Positions 1 to 9,920 of a DNA stretch of 64,000 nucleotides are shown one piece after another. The position numbers and the translations under genes were made by a program. Where the stretch lies: contig NZ_LVYV01000034.1 of NCBI RefSeq assembly GCF_001618955.1, positions 421,690 to 485,689 on the forward strand, written 5' to 3'. This DNA is from Tardiphaga robiniae (GTDB lineage: Bacteria; Pseudomonadota; Alphaproteobacteria; Rhizobiales; Xanthobacteraceae). The notes under the pieces were generated by a model. The model made no database searches and was not told the DNA's origin. It saw nothing but the letters and a program-made list of their open reading frames with translations. Position 1 is the stretch's first letter; each line of letters begins with the position of its first letter.

Positions 1-214
1 AGGCGCCAGCGTGCTCGGCGTCCGCGCCGGCGAGGCGGCACGGCGCGATCCGAAGATCGGCGAAGCCCGCATCGCGCAGCTCCTCGTATGGGCAGAAGCA
101 GGAAAGATCAGGCCAAACGTTTCGCATCGCCTGCCGCTGGCGGATGTCGCGGCTGCCATGCGGCTACTGACGGAGCGCAGGGCGATCGGCCGCGTGGCGC
201 TGACCATGGGCTGA
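1..214 (+). CDS. C-terminal fragment of a zinc-type alcohol dehydrogenase/quinone oxidoreductase-like protein
   Basis: The reading frame is open from the left edge, so this is the 3' end of a gene that starts outside the window. About 70 residues are visible. The tail, with a stretch of the type 'gkirpnvshrlPLadvaaAmrlL' and then 'GrvaLt', matches the end of MDR-superfamily NADPH:quinone reductases, where the last part of the substrate domain follows the Rossmann fold. No catalytic residue lies in the visible part. It converges on the alpha/beta hydrolase gene with only 4 bp between the stops. The family call is an inference from a short piece. Confidence 0.6.
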   Translation, partial: GASVLGVRAGEAARRDPKIGEARIAQLLVWAEAGKIRPNVSHRLPLADVAAAMRLLTERRAIGRVALTMG

Positions 215-218
215 GCGC

Positions 219-890
219 TCAGCGCCGAAACCGGCCGTCCTTCAGGAAGGCGATCGCCTGATCGATCGCTTCCCTGCTCCGGATCATCATTGCATGTGAC
301 ACGTGGATGACGAGGTGATCGGTCATACCTTCAAGCTTCGTGCGCGCGACGGTGACACGACCATCATTCGGGCCGGGCAACATGAAGTTTGAGGTGATCG
401 GATCGAGCGTACGGTCGCCGGCGATGATGCCGACCGGATAGTCAACTGCAGGAAGTATTGCTTCAGTCACGTCATCCCGCAGAGTGACGAGTTGTTGCCC
501 CGCCGGCCCGAAATACTGGCGATAGGGCAGCCAGTTTTTGAGCAGATCGGCGATTTCGCTGCCGCCGTTAGGCGTGCCCAGCATCACCACGCGGCCCAGA
601 CGCGATGGACGGTGGCGCGCCAGATAGACACGCGCCAGCAGACCTCCCATCGAATGACAGACGAAATGCGTGCAGCCTTCGTTGGCTTCGGCAAATGGCG
701 CGATGGCGGGATGGATGTCATCGGCCAGTGCAGACAGCGTCTTGCGCCGGCTGGGATAGCCAATGTTCCGCGTGGCGAATCCTGCAGCTTCGACCGCCTG
801 CTGCATCTTGATGAAAGATCGGAACGACCGGCTGATGCCGTGCAGGAAAATGACGCCCTCGAGTGGACGACCAGAGGGCGTCGGATTCAT
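219..890 (-). CDS. alpha/beta hydrolase, triacylglycerol lipase-like
   Basis: A 223-residue hydrolase. The N-terminal strand followed by 'LHGISRSF' supplies the oxyanion-hole HG motif. The nucleophile elbow is C-H-S-M-G-G (GxSxG-like, first Gly replaced by Cys), and a late 'DHLVIHVSH' region supplies the catalytic histidine. The family includes small esterases and lipases; the substrate is unknown. The frame is open further upstream, but that stretch lies inside the enoyl-CoA hydratase gene, so I start at the ATG at 890. This lies 8 bp after the hydratase stop, which suggests co-transcription. Confidence 0.8.
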   Translation of the reverse strand: MNPTPSGRPLEGVIFLHGISRSFRSFIKMQQAVEAAGFATRNIGYPSRRKTLSALADDIHPAIAPFAEANEGCTHFVCHSMGGLLARVYLARHRPSRLGRVVMLGTPNGGSEIADLLKNWLPYRQYFGPAGQQLVTLRDDVTEAILPAVDYPVGIIAGDRTLDPITSNFMLPGPNDGRVTVARTKLEGMTDHLVIHVSHAMMIRSREAIDQAIAFLKDGRFRR

Positions 891-898
891 TCGTCGTC

Positions 899-1789
<891 letters not shown>

Positions 1790-1842
1790 GATGGTTTCTT
1801 CCCTGTTTTTTTGTTTGTTGGGCGGTTGCTCGCCGCCGATTT

Positions 1843-1939
1843 TAGGATGGGTTGCGCGATAGCGAAACCCATCTTGTTATGGCGCAGTCGTGATGGATTG
1901 TCGGACAGCAGCTTGCACGGCTGAGCTCAACCCATCCTG
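1843..1939. repeat. REP-type inverted repeats between the M20 gene and the enoyl-CoA hydratase gene
   Basis: GATGGGTT at 1846-1853 is the inverted complement of AACCCATC at 1866-1873, and a further AACCCATC at 1929-1936 is followed by CTG. The outer pair reads TAGGATGGGTTG and CAACCCATCCTG. This looks like a small palindromic intergenic repeat of the sort common in Bradyrhizobium relatives. It sits in the 183-bp gap between two minus-strand genes, where it could act as a processing or termination site. I see no coding potential here. Confidence 0.55.
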
Positions 1940-1972
1940 CGGAATTATGCCGGCAGCTTTGGCCGCCGCTTC

Positions 1973-3133
1973 TTATACCGGCAGCCGGGTTTCAACGATG
2001 CGAGCGAACATGCTGGCGCCGATGGGCAGAATCTTGTCGTCGAGATAGTAGCCGGGATTGTGCACCGGCACCGAGCCTTCTTGGCCGACCCAGAAATAGG
2101 CGCCGGGCACGGCATGCAGCATATCAGCGAAATCTTCCGAGCCCATTTTCGGCTTCGCGCGGGTGATCACATTGGCGTCGCCAACAATCGTGCGCGCGAC
2201 GTCCTCGACGGCCTTGGAATGTTCTTCCTGATTGACCAGCACGCTGAAGCCGTCGCGGATATCGACTTTGATCTCGCAATCGAACGCCGTCGCCATGCCG
2301 GCGGCCAAGGCGTGCATCCGCTCGCGGATCTGCATCCGGACCTTCTCGGAGAAGCACCGCACGGTGCCGCAGAGCTTGGCGTCATCCGGAATGACGTTGT
2401 AGGCCGAGCCCGCATGGATCTGAGTGATCGACAGCACGGCGGATTCGAACGGGTTGACGTTGCGGCTGACGATCGACTGCATCGCCTGACCGAGCGACAT
2501 CGCGATCACGACAGGGTCCTTCGAGCGCTCCGGCATCGCGCCATGCGCGCCATAGCCCTTGATGGTGATGTCGAAGAAATCAGCGGCAGCCATTGCGGGG
2601 CCGGGGAAGATGCCGACTTCGCCGTGATTCATGTCCGGCGCATTGTGCAGGCCGTAGATTTCATCGCAGGGAAACTGCTTGAAAAGGCCGTCCTTGATCA
2701 TCGCGCGGGCACCGCCGAGGCCTTCTTCGGCGGGCTGGAAGATGAAATGCACGGTGCCGTCGAAATTGCGGGTCTCGGCGAGATAACGTGCGGTGCCGAG
2801 CAGCATGGTGGTGTGGCCGTCATGGCCGCAGCCGTGGAAGCGGCCGGGAATGGTCGAGCGCCAGGCGAGATTGGTGTTTTCTTCCATCGGCAGCGCGTCC
2901 ATGTCGGCGCGCAGGCCGATGCGCTTGCCGCCCGAACCGTTGCCCTTCAACACGCCGACGACGCCGGTGCCACCGAGGCCGCGATGCACTTCGACGCCCC
3001 AGGAGGTCAGCTTGTCGGCAACGATACCGGAGGTGCGGACTTCCTCGAAGCCGATTTCCGGATGCGCGTGCAAGTCGCGGCGGATGGCGGTGAGTTCGTC
3101 GGCGAAAGCGTCGATACGTTCGAGTGTGGGCAT
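1973..3133 (-). CDS. M20 family amidohydrolase (hippurate/N-acyl-amino-acid hydrolase type)
   Basis: A 386-residue metal-dependent amidohydrolase of the HipO/AmhX group. 'RDLHAHPEIGFEE' near residue 20, 'LRADMDALPM' near 74 and 'CGHDGH' at 102-107 (metal ligands Cys102, His104 or His107) are the family's N-terminal metal site. 'FQPAEEG' carries the catalytic Glu pair, and 'KMGSEDFADM' closes the site. Such enzymes cleave N-acyl groups from amino acids. The ATG at 3133 lies 12 bp after the M81 gene stop, so it is the distal gene of the transporter-peptidase operon. The N-acyl substrate is not predictable from sequence alone. Confidence 0.9.
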   Translation of the reverse strand: MPTLERIDAFADELTAIRRDLHAHPEIGFEEVRTSGIVADKLTSWGVEVHRGLGGTGVVGVLKGNGSGGKRIGLRADMDALPMEENTNLAWRSTIPGRFHGCGHDGHTTMLLGTARYLAETRNFDGTVHFIFQPAEEGLGGARAMIKDGLFKQFPCDEIYGLHNAPDMNHGEVGIFPGPAMAAADFFDITIKGYGAHGAMPERSKDPVVIAMSLGQAMQSIVSRNVNPFESAVLSITQIHAGSAYNVIPDDAKLCGTVRCFSEKVRMQIRERMHALAAGMATAFDCEIKVDIRDGFSVLVNQEEHSKAVEDVARTIVGDANVITRAKPKMGSEDFADMLHAVPGAYFWVGQEGSVPVHNPGYYLDDKILPIGASMFARIVETRLPV

Positions 3134-3145
3134 GGGTCTATCCGT

Positions 3146-4669
3146 TCACGGCACGAGGGCGGGTGATGAGGTCTGGGGCGTAAAGAGTTCGCCGTTCGGC
3201 TTCAGGCGAATGCCCGGGCGCAGATGCTTCCAGGGCAGCACCGACGTATCCGCCGGCATCGCGCCGGGCGCGGCGCAGATCAAAAGCTTGCCGGCGATCG
3301 GCTCGAAGTCCGCGCGGAAATGCACCGAGCTCTTGTTGACGAGGATGTTCTGCTCAGTCGGCTCGATGCCGACATAGCGATACATCGACTGGTCGGCGAG
3401 CTGCGCCTTGTGCGAGGAGATGACGACGCGAACGTCGTCGATACGCAGACAGGCCGAGAGGCCCATATCCATGTCACGGCCGCCGTAATAGGGGCCGTTG
3501 GCGACGAACTTACCATCGGAGAGTTTCTCAACCACGAACGTGTTCTCATAGGGCGCATCGCCGGGGATGCCCGACTTGCCGCCGATGGAGAGTTTGACCG
3601 TGGCGCCTTCGCCGGCCTCATGCGCAGCCTTTGCCGCAGCAGGATCGTAGATCACGCCGGTGGCCGCCTTGATCGCCTTGTTCTTCACCAGCGCGCGCAG
3701 CATGCCGGTGGTGTCGCTGTCGCCGCCGGCGCCGGGATTGTCCTGGGTGTCGGCGATGACGACCGGCTTGGTGAGGGTCTTCGCCAGCTCCATGGCATGC
3801 AGCACGCCTTCGTCCGGCGCGTAGATCTTGCCGTCGAAATCGTCCTCGTGGCCCATCACCAGCCTGACGATGGTGTCCGCCGCGGCATCGGCATCGGTCT
3901 GCGTCACGCCATAGGCGAACACGCTCGGGCAGCAATGCGCGAAGTCGGCTGCGGGAAAGCCCGGGCAGAACGACAGTGTCGGGATCTGATCGTGTTCGAG
4001 CGCGGCCAGCTTCAGATAGATGCTCTTGGTCGGCTCGTCATTGGTGCATTGCCAGCTGATCGGAATCAGGAACGGCAATTGCCGGAACGCCTTGGCGAAG
4101 CGGTTGCCGGCGAGCAGCAGGTCCATGTGGCGTGCGCAGGCGCGGCCGGTGTCGGCCATGTCCACATGGGGGTAGGTGCGATAGGCGATCAGCGCGTCGG
4201 TATATTCGACCGTTTCCGGCGAGATGTTGCCATGCAGGTCGAGGCTGACCACGAACGGAATGTCCGGCCCGATCACTTCGCGCACGCGCCGCGCGATTTC
4301 GCCTTCGCCGTCGTTGAGATGTTCGGTGACCATGGCGCCGTGCAGATCGAGATAGACCGCGTCCAGGGGCAGCGCCGCTTTGATGCCGCCGATCATCTCG
4401 CCGACGATGCGCTCGAACGCGTCCTTGGTGACATGCGCCGAAGGGCTCGCGCCGCAGGCGATGGTCGGGATCAGCTCCCAGCCGCGGATTTCTGCTTGCT
4501 CCACAAAGCCGGCGAGACCGACATTGATGCCACGCATCACCTTGAGGACGTCGGCGCCATGCGTCATCGACGGCCAGCCGCCGCCATGTACAAAGGCCTC
4601 ATAGGTCGCCTTGGTCGGCGCAAACGTGTTCGTCTCGTGCAGAAAGCCGCCGATAGCGATACGGGTCAT
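3146..4669 (-). CDS. M81 family metallopeptidase (MlrC-like)
   Basis: A 507-residue protein matching the M81/MlrC family over its length: N-terminal 'GGFLHETNTFAPT', then 'YLDLHGAMVTE' near residue 110, 'SLDLHGNIS' near 143, and 'DTQDNPGAGGDSDTTG' in the C-terminal half. The His/Asp-rich motifs are the likely metal ligands. The founding member MlrC degrades linear microcystin products in Sphingomonas; most bacterial members have unknown peptide or amide substrates. The gene lies 30 bp downstream of the ABC ATPase and 12 bp upstream of the M20 gene. This points to hydrolysis of whatever the transporter imports, rather than to toxin degradation specifically. Confidence 0.88.
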   Translation of the reverse strand: MTRIAIGGFLHETNTFAPTKATYEAFVHGGGWPSMTHGADVLKVMRGINVGLAGFVEQAEIRGWELIPTIACGASPSAHVTKDAFERIVGEMIGGIKAALPLDAVYLDLHGAMVTEHLNDGEGEIARRVREVIGPDIPFVVSLDLHGNISPETVEYTDALIAYRTYPHVDMADTGRACARHMDLLLAGNRFAKAFRQLPFLIPISWQCTNDEPTKSIYLKLAALEHDQIPTLSFCPGFPAADFAHCCPSVFAYGVTQTDADAAADTIVRLVMGHEDDFDGKIYAPDEGVLHAMELAKTLTKPVVIADTQDNPGAGGDSDTTGMLRALVKNKAIKAATGVIYDPAAAKAAHEAGEGATVKLSIGGKSGIPGDAPYENTFVVEKLSDGKFVANGPYYGGRDMDMGLSACLRIDDVRVVISSHKAQLADQSMYRYVGIEPTEQNILVNKSSVHFRADFEPIAGKLLICAAPGAMPADTSVLPWKHLRPGIRLKPNGELFTPQTSSPALVP

Positions 4670-4699
4670 TCAGAATCCAGGGTCAGTTTCGGTATGCGC

Positions 4700-6400
4700 T
4701 CAGGCCGCCGGCACGGTGGTGCTGCCATCGACCGCGCGGAAGTTGGCGAAATCCCATCCTCGTCCGGGCGCCGCGTCAAGCAGCTGGCGCGTATAGGCCT
4801 GTTGCGGATTTGCGAGGACTTCCGCCGCCGGGCCCTGTTCCACCACCCGGCCATGCTGCATCACGGCAACATCGTCGCAAATCTGGGCGGCGACGCGCAG
4901 ATCGTGGGTGATGAACAGGATGGCGATGCCGAGCCGGGTCTGGATGTCGTCGAGCAGCCGCAGCACCTGCGCCTGCACGGAGACGTCGAGGGCAGAGACG
5001 GCTTCGTCGGCCACCAGCACTTCCGGCTCAAGCGCGAGCGCGCGCGCGATCGCGATACGCTGGCGCTGGCCGCCTGAGAACTGGTGCGGATAGCGCGACA
5101 CGGCATCGGCTGGAAGATCGACGAGCTCGAGCAGTTCGCGCGCCCTGGCCATGGCCACCGAACGCTTGGCGCCGTAGTTGATCGGCCCCTCGGCGATGGA
5201 CTCGCCGATGGTGATGCGCGGATTGAGCGAGCGATAGGGGTCCTGGAAGACGATCTGGATCTTCTTGCGATGCGGTTGCAGCGTATGGCGCGAAAGGTCG
5301 GAAATCTCGCGGCCGGCAAGGCGGATGCCGCCGGAGGTCGGATCGATCAGGCGAACGATGCAGCGCGCCACGGTGGATTTGCCGGAGCCGCTTTCACCGA
5401 CGATGCCGAGCGTACGGCCCTTGCGCAGCGTCAGCGTCACGTCCTGCGCTGCGTGGACCTCGCGCGGTTTGCCGAAGAAGGACCGCTCACGATAGACCTT
5501 GCCGAGTTCGTTGGCTTCGAGCACGACGGGATTGAAGCCCGCTTCGACGCGCGGCGGGCGCGGCACAAGGCTCGGCACGGCCGACAGCAGGTTGCGGGTG
5601 TAGTCCATGGTCGGCGCACGGAGAATGTTCTGCAGCGTTCCGGTCTCCACCAGGCGGCCTTGTCGCATCACCGCGACGCGGTCGGCAATGTCGGCAACCA
5701 CGCCCATGTCGTGGGTGATGAACAGGACCGCCGTGCCGTGATCCTTCTGCAGGTCACGGATCAGTGTCAGGATCTGCTTCTGCGTGGTGACGTCGAGCGC
5801 CGTGGTCGGCTCGTCGGCGATCAGCAGCTTCGGCTCCAGTACCAGCGCCATGGCGATCATGATACGCTGTCGCTGGCCGCCGGAGAGGCGATGCGGGTAG
5901 GAGGCGAAGATGCGCTTCACATCGGGAAGCCGCACCTGCTCCATCATCTCGAGGATGCGCGCGCGGCGCGCGCTGGCGCCGAGACTGGTATGGGTGCGCA
6001 GCACCTCATCGATCTGCTTGCCGACATGGACGACCGGATTAAGCGCCGTCATCGGCTCCTGGAAAATCATCGCCATCGTCGTGGCGCGGAGCTGGCGTAG
6101 CCGGCGGTCGCTCGCCTTCAACACGTCTTCGCCGACCAGCTTGATGCTGCCGCCGATGGCTTTCAGCGAATCCTTCGGCAGCAGGCCCATGGTGGACAGC
6201 GAGGTCACCGATTTGCCGGAGCCGCTTTCGCCGACCACGCAGACGGTTTCGCCTTGACGGACCTGCAGCGAGATGCCGTCGATGATCTTCTTGCCGGCGC
6301 CGGTCTTGCCAACACCGACGACGAGATTGTCGATTTCGAGAACCATCGGGCGGGTGTTCACGTCGGTCCTGTTGATATTGCTGTTCACGGCGTCGCTCAC
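4700..6400 (-). CDS. fused double ATP-binding subunit of a peptide-type ABC importer (DppD-DppF fusion)
   Basis: A 566-residue protein with two complete ABC ATPase domains, as in GsiA. The first has Walker A GESGSGKS at residues 57-64, signature 'LSGGQRQR' and Walker B '[12 protein letters not shown]'. The second has another GESGSGKS in the 330s, signature 'FSGGQRQR' and 'VLVADEAVSALD'. Each half ends with a short oligopeptide-type C-terminal extension, and the second is about half the protein away from the first. It would energise the two permeases encoded just upstream. The GTG start at 6400 overlaps the permease stop (GTGA), so translation is coupled. Confidence 0.93.
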   Translation of the reverse strand: MSDAVNSNINRTDVNTRPMVLEIDNLVVGVGKTGAGKKIIDGISLQVRQGETVCVVGESGSGKSVTSLSTMGLLPKDSLKAIGGSIKLVGEDVLKASDRRLRQLRATTMAMIFQEPMTALNPVVHVGKQIDEVLRTHTSLGASARRARILEMMEQVRLPDVKRIFASYPHRLSGGQRQRIMIAMALVLEPKLLIADEPTTALDVTTQKQILTLIRDLQKDHGTAVLFITHDMGVVADIADRVAVMRQGRLVETGTLQNILRAPTMDYTRNLLSAVPSLVPRPPRVEAGFNPVVLEANELGKVYRERSFFGKPREVHAAQDVTLTLRKGRTLGIVGESGSGKSTVARCIVRLIDPTSGGIRLAGREISDLSRHTLQPHRKKIQIVFQDPYRSLNPRITIGESIAEGPINYGAKRSVAMARARELLELVDLPADAVSRYPHQFSGGQRQRIAIARALALEPEVLVADEAVSALDVSVQAQVLRLLDDIQTRLGIAILFITHDLRVAAQICDDVAVMQHGRVVEQGPAAEVLANPQQAYTRQLLDAAPGRGWDFANFRAVDGSTTVPAA

Positions 6401-7281
6401 TTGCCTGCCTCCCGCTGTTTCATACGCGGGTCGAGCGCGTCACGTGCTGCGTCGCCGATCAGGTTGACCGAAAGAATGGCGATCGACAGCAGCAGGCCGG
6501 GCCAGAAGATCAGCGATGGTTTGATCTGAAAGAACGCGCGGCCTTCGGCCATGATGTTGCCCCAGGTCGGGGTTTCCGGGCTGATGCCGGCGCCGAGGAA
6601 CGACAGGATCGCCTCGGTGAGGATCGCCGATGCCGCGACATAGGTACCCTGGACGATCAGGGGCGCCACCGTGTTCGGCATCAGATGCTTCCACATGATC
6701 TTCGGCATGCTGGTGCCGAGCGAGATCGCGGCTTCCACATAAGGTTCTTCACGCGCCGACAACACCACCGAACGGACCAGCCGCGCGACGCGGGGAATTT
6801 CCGGGATCGTGATGGCGATCAGCACGGTGGTCAGGCTGGCGCCGGACAGCGACACCACGGCGATGGCCAGCAGCACGCTCGGCATTGCCATCAGGCCGTC
6901 CATCACGCGCATCATGATCGCGTCGACCCATTTGAAGAAGCCGGACACGAGGCCGATGAACAGGCCGATGCTGATGCTCGTGACGGCGGCGCCGAGGCCG
7001 ATCAGCAGCGAAATGCGGCCGCCATAGAGAATGCGCGCCAGCACGTCGCGGCCATAGGCATCGGTGCCGAGCAAATATTCCGAACTGGCGGGCTTGAGCC
7101 GCAAGGCAGGCACGAGCAATTGCGGATCATGGGACGAGAGCCACGGCGCGAAGATCGCCGACAGGATCACGAGTGTCAGGCAGATCGTCGCGATTGCGAT
7201 GATCGGTGTTGCCGTGAGAAAGCCGAGTGACGGCCCGCTGCGCGTGGGCAGGACGGCATTGGGAAGGGAGTCGATCGCCAT
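6397..7281 (-). CDS. ABC transporter permease, DppC type
   Basis: A 294-residue inner-membrane permease. After an N-terminal cytoplasmic tail it has about six membrane segments. 'LLGTDAYGRDVLARILYGGRISL' is the typical start of the DppC/OppC core, and the EAA loop reads 'EAAISLGTSMPKIMWKHLMPN'. The C-terminus ends 'GDAARDALDPRMK'. It pairs with the DppB-type permease, whose stop is 13 bp upstream, and overlaps the ATPase gene by 4 bp. The substrate class is inferred to be peptides or acylated amino acids from the adjacent hydrolases. Confidence 0.92.
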   Translation of the reverse strand: MAIDSLPNAVLPTRSGPSLGFLTATPIIAIATICLTLVILSAIFAPWLSSHDPQLLVPALRLKPASSEYLLGTDAYGRDVLARILYGGRISLLIGLGAAVTSISIGLFIGLVSGFFKWVDAIMMRVMDGLMAMPSVLLAIAVVSLSGASLTTVLIAITIPEIPRVARLVRSVVLSAREEPYVEAAISLGTSMPKIMWKHLMPNTVAPLIVQGTYVAASAILTEAILSFLGAGISPETPTWGNIMAEGRAFFQIKPSLIFWPGLLLSIAILSVNLIGDAARDALDPRMKQREAGK

Positions 7282-7294
7282 CAGATGAAAGTTC

Positions 7295-8236
7295 CTAGTA
7301 ACGAATTCTGGGATCGAGCAGGGCGTAAGCGAGGTCGATCACCAAGTTGATCGTGACATATACGCCGGACGTCAGAAGGATCATCGCCTGGATCACCGGG
7401 AAGTCGCGCGCCAGCACCGCATCGACGGTCAGGCGCCCGACGCCGGGCAGATTGAACACACTCTCGGTCACGACGACGCCGGAGATCAGCAGCGCAAAGC
7501 CTGTTCCGATCACGGTGATCACGGGGACGGCGGCATTGCGCAGCGCGTGGCGCAGCAGCACGCCGCTTTCGTTGATGCCCTTGGCGCGGGCGGTGCGGAC
7601 ATAGTCTTCGCCGAGCACATCGAGCATTGCGGCCCGCGTCATGCGCGCAATCAGCGCGACATAGATGAAGGACAGCGCGCAGGTCGGCAGAATGATGCGC
7701 TCAAAAAACGGCCCGAAGCCGCGGAAGATACTGCGGAAGCCTTGCACCGGCACCCAGCGCAGTTCGATCGCGAATATCTGGATCAGCACATAGCCGATCA
7801 CGAACACCGGCACCGAGAAGCCGATGACCGATAGTGCCATCACAAAGCGGTCTATCCAGGTCCCGTGCTTCCAGGCTGCGATAATGCCGAGCGGCACGGC
7901 GACCAGGATCGAGAGCAGCATGACGCTGAGTGCGACGCTGAGCGAAGGTTCAATGCGCTGGCTGACCATCTGCAGCACCGGTACGTTGGAAATCAGCGAT
8001 GTGCCGAGGTCACCGTGCAGCAGCCGCCAAACCCAACTGAAAAACTGTGTATAGAGCGGCTCGTTGAGCCCGAGCTGCGTCCGGATGCGGTCGAGCTGCT
8101 CGGGTGTCGCCGAATCGCCGGCGATGATCGCGGCGGGATCGCCGGGCGTCAGCCGCAGCAGAAGAAATACGAACAGTGCCACCACTCCCATGACCGGGAT
8201 GGCCGCCAGAATTCGGCGAATGAGATATCCAAGCAT
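7295..8236 (-). CDS. ABC transporter permease, DppB type
   Basis: A 313-residue permease starting 'MLGYLIRRILAAIPVMGVVALFVFLLL', the standard first helix of DppB/OppB proteins. 'LRLTPGDPA' and 'QLGLNEPLYTQFFSW' follow, with the EAA loop 'YVRTARAKGINESGVLLRHALRNA' and a C-terminal 'YALLDPRIRY'. It is the first permease gene of the minus-strand operon. A 241-bp gap separates it from the upstream M20 peptidase gene. I see no clear terminator in that gap, so co-transcription with the peptidase is possible but unproven. Confidence 0.92.
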   Translation of the reverse strand: MLGYLIRRILAAIPVMGVVALFVFLLLRLTPGDPAAIIAGDSATPEQLDRIRTQLGLNEPLYTQFFSWVWRLLHGDLGTSLISNVPVLQMVSQRIEPSLSVALSVMLLSILVAVPLGIIAAWKHGTWIDRFVMALSVIGFSVPVFVIGYVLIQIFAIELRWVPVQGFRSIFRGFGPFFERIILPTCALSFIYVALIARMTRAAMLDVLGEDYVRTARAKGINESGVLLRHALRNAAVPVITVIGTGFALLISGVVVTESVFNLPGVGRLTVDAVLARDFPVIQAMILLTSGVYVTINLVIDLAYALLDPRIRY

Positions 8237-8477
8237 TAAGTCGTTCCTATTGGCCGAGTTGGCTGAACGTATCTGTTCCGCGTCGGTGAACCGGGAACGT
8301 GGTCGAGAAGGCTTTGGGCGCGCTGCAATGTTTCGTCATCATTCTCACAGTTGCAACTCGCCTGATCGAAAATTCAAACCACTCACGTGCTGCCTGAAAC
8401 CCGACGGAGCAAGTCCTGTGCCACGGCCGCAGTCTGCACGCCGGTTATCCGGCGCGCAGACCGTGTGGAGTGTTGCA

Positions 8478-9611
8478 TCAATCGAGCGTCGCCAGCAATC
8501 CGGCCATCAGGCGTCCACGCTCGACCAGGCTCTCCACCTCGATATATTCGTTCAGCGTGTGCATATCGGCGCCGTGAACGCCGAGACCGTCGAGCGTCGG
8601 GATGCCCATCGCGCCGGTAAAATTGCCGTCGGAGCCGCCGCCTGCGCTGCCATGGACGAGATCGCCGATGCCAACCGTCTTGGCGATGGCCTTGGCCTTT
8701 TCGTAGAGCGCCATTGTACCGGCATTCGGCTCCCAGACCGGCCGGGTCACCCCGCGGGTGACCTTGAAGGTCACGTCATTCTCGGTGCCTGAGAGCGCGA
8801 GCATGCGCTCGATGCCGGCATCGAGGTCTTGCTGACGCTTGGCCATGCTGAGCGCTTCGCCGGTGCAGGATGAGGCAACGCAGTTGACCCACTGTCCGCC
8901 ATGCACGATGCCGACGCTGAAGGTGCAGTCGGGTCCGGTCATCTCGTCGATGGTAACGATCTTCCTGGCCATTTCGCGAATCGCAGAGCGGCCGTTGGAG
9001 AGCGTTGCTCCGGAATGGCTGGGCTTGCCGATAGCTTCGAGGTTGAAACGCGCGATGGCGTAACGGCCGGTGACGACGCCGTTACGCGGACGCGCGGGCT
9101 CGGGCACCAGAGCATATTTATTACGTGCCGCTTCGGCCTCGATGATGTCGCGGGTGGAGGGGGTGCCGACTTCTTCGTCGGGTGTGAACAGCACGGTGAT
9201 CGGGAGCGGCGTGGTGAAGGATGCGCGCGCCAATTGGCGGATCGCTTCCAGGGACAGATAATTGCCGCCCTTCATGTCGCAGATCGCAGGGCCGTAGCAA
9301 CGCTCACCGTCACGGCGCCACTTCAGTGTCTCGATGGTTCCGACCGGGTGCACAGTATCCATATGGCCTGCGATCAGGATGCCCGGCTCACCGAATTTTG
9401 GATGTGGAAAACGGGCGCGAATGCAGCCGCCGAATCCCTGACGTCCCGAGATGCGCTCGATGGTCGCACCCATGATTGCCATGTCGCGCGCAGCGAGATC
9501 GAGCATGCCGTTAACCGCATTCGCATCCCATGTCGGGCTCTCGCACTCGACCCAGATGCGCAGCCCCTGCAACATGTTCTCGAGGTCAAACGGAAGGTTT
9601 GCGGGATTCAT
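8478..9611 (-). CDS. M20 family metallopeptidase (ArgE/DapE/CPG2-like)
   Basis: A 377-residue M20 peptidase. 'AGHMDTVHPVG' carries the first metal His and the bridging Asp region, and 'CDMKGG' the bridging Asp. 'LFTPDEEVGTPSTR' carries the catalytic Glu pair, and 'GGGSDGNFTG' lies near the C-terminal metal site. It resembles glutamate carboxypeptidase (CPG2) more than HipO, so it differs in type from the other M20 gene at 1973. The ATG at 9611 follows an AGGAAT ribosome site 8 nt upstream; the frame's TTG one codon earlier is less likely. It is divergent from the ABC binding-protein gene. Confidence 0.88.
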   Translation of the reverse strand: MNPANLPFDLENMLQGLRIWVECESPTWDANAVNGMLDLAARDMAIMGATIERISGRQGFGGCIRARFPHPKFGEPGILIAGHMDTVHPVGTIETLKWRRDGERCYGPAICDMKGGNYLSLEAIRQLARASFTTPLPITVLFTPDEEVGTPSTRDIIEAEAARNKYALVPEPARPRNGVVTGRYAIARFNLEAIGKPSHSGATLSNGRSAIREMARKIVTIDEMTGPDCTFSVGIVHGGQWVNCVASSCTGEALSMAKRQQDLDAGIERMLALSGTENDVTFKVTRGVTRPVWEPNAGTMALYEKAKAIAKTVGIGDLVHGSAGGGSDGNFTGAMGIPTLDGLGVHGADMHTLNEYIEVESLVERGRLMAGLLATLD

Positions 9612-9920
9612 CAAGTCATTCCTTGTGGATGAGAATTTCGTTCATGGATCGATCAGGCGCGCCATGCCTGGGCACGTCGCGAGAGGTCATGCGAGACTTA
9701 GCAGCAGGTGATTTGTGTTTGCAAATTTGCGCGGCGCATCACGCGGCGTATCGCAACGTATCGATGCAACGCAATGAAAACGCGATTGACGCCACTGACG
9801 CTTGGTGCAAGTCTTTGAAGTCTAAATCATAAAGGCAACGCGTGGTGCTGCGCCTAAAATTCTATCGCGTTGCATAATCCATCATCGTCCGATGATGAGT
9901 TTCAAGTCAGGAGAGATTCC
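9612..9920. promoter_or_regulatory. divergent control region of the M20 peptidase and the ABC binding-protein gene
   Basis: A 309-bp gap between divergent genes, with no plausible coding frame. CATCATCG at 9880-9887 and CGATGATG at 9890-9897 form an inverted repeat with a 2-nt spacer, 24 bp before the binding-protein ATG. They could be an operator or a leader hairpin. The middle of the gap is rich in GCAACG/TTGC words. The AGGAGAG at 9909-9915 is the ribosome site for the start at 9921. The XRE-cupin regulator two genes away is a candidate controller; this is inference. Confidence 0.4.

Noticed and set aside
3224..5077. 617-codon plus-strand open frame opposite the M81 and ABC ATPase genes
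   Set aside because: A shadow frame; the minus-strand genes have unmistakable family motifs along their whole length.
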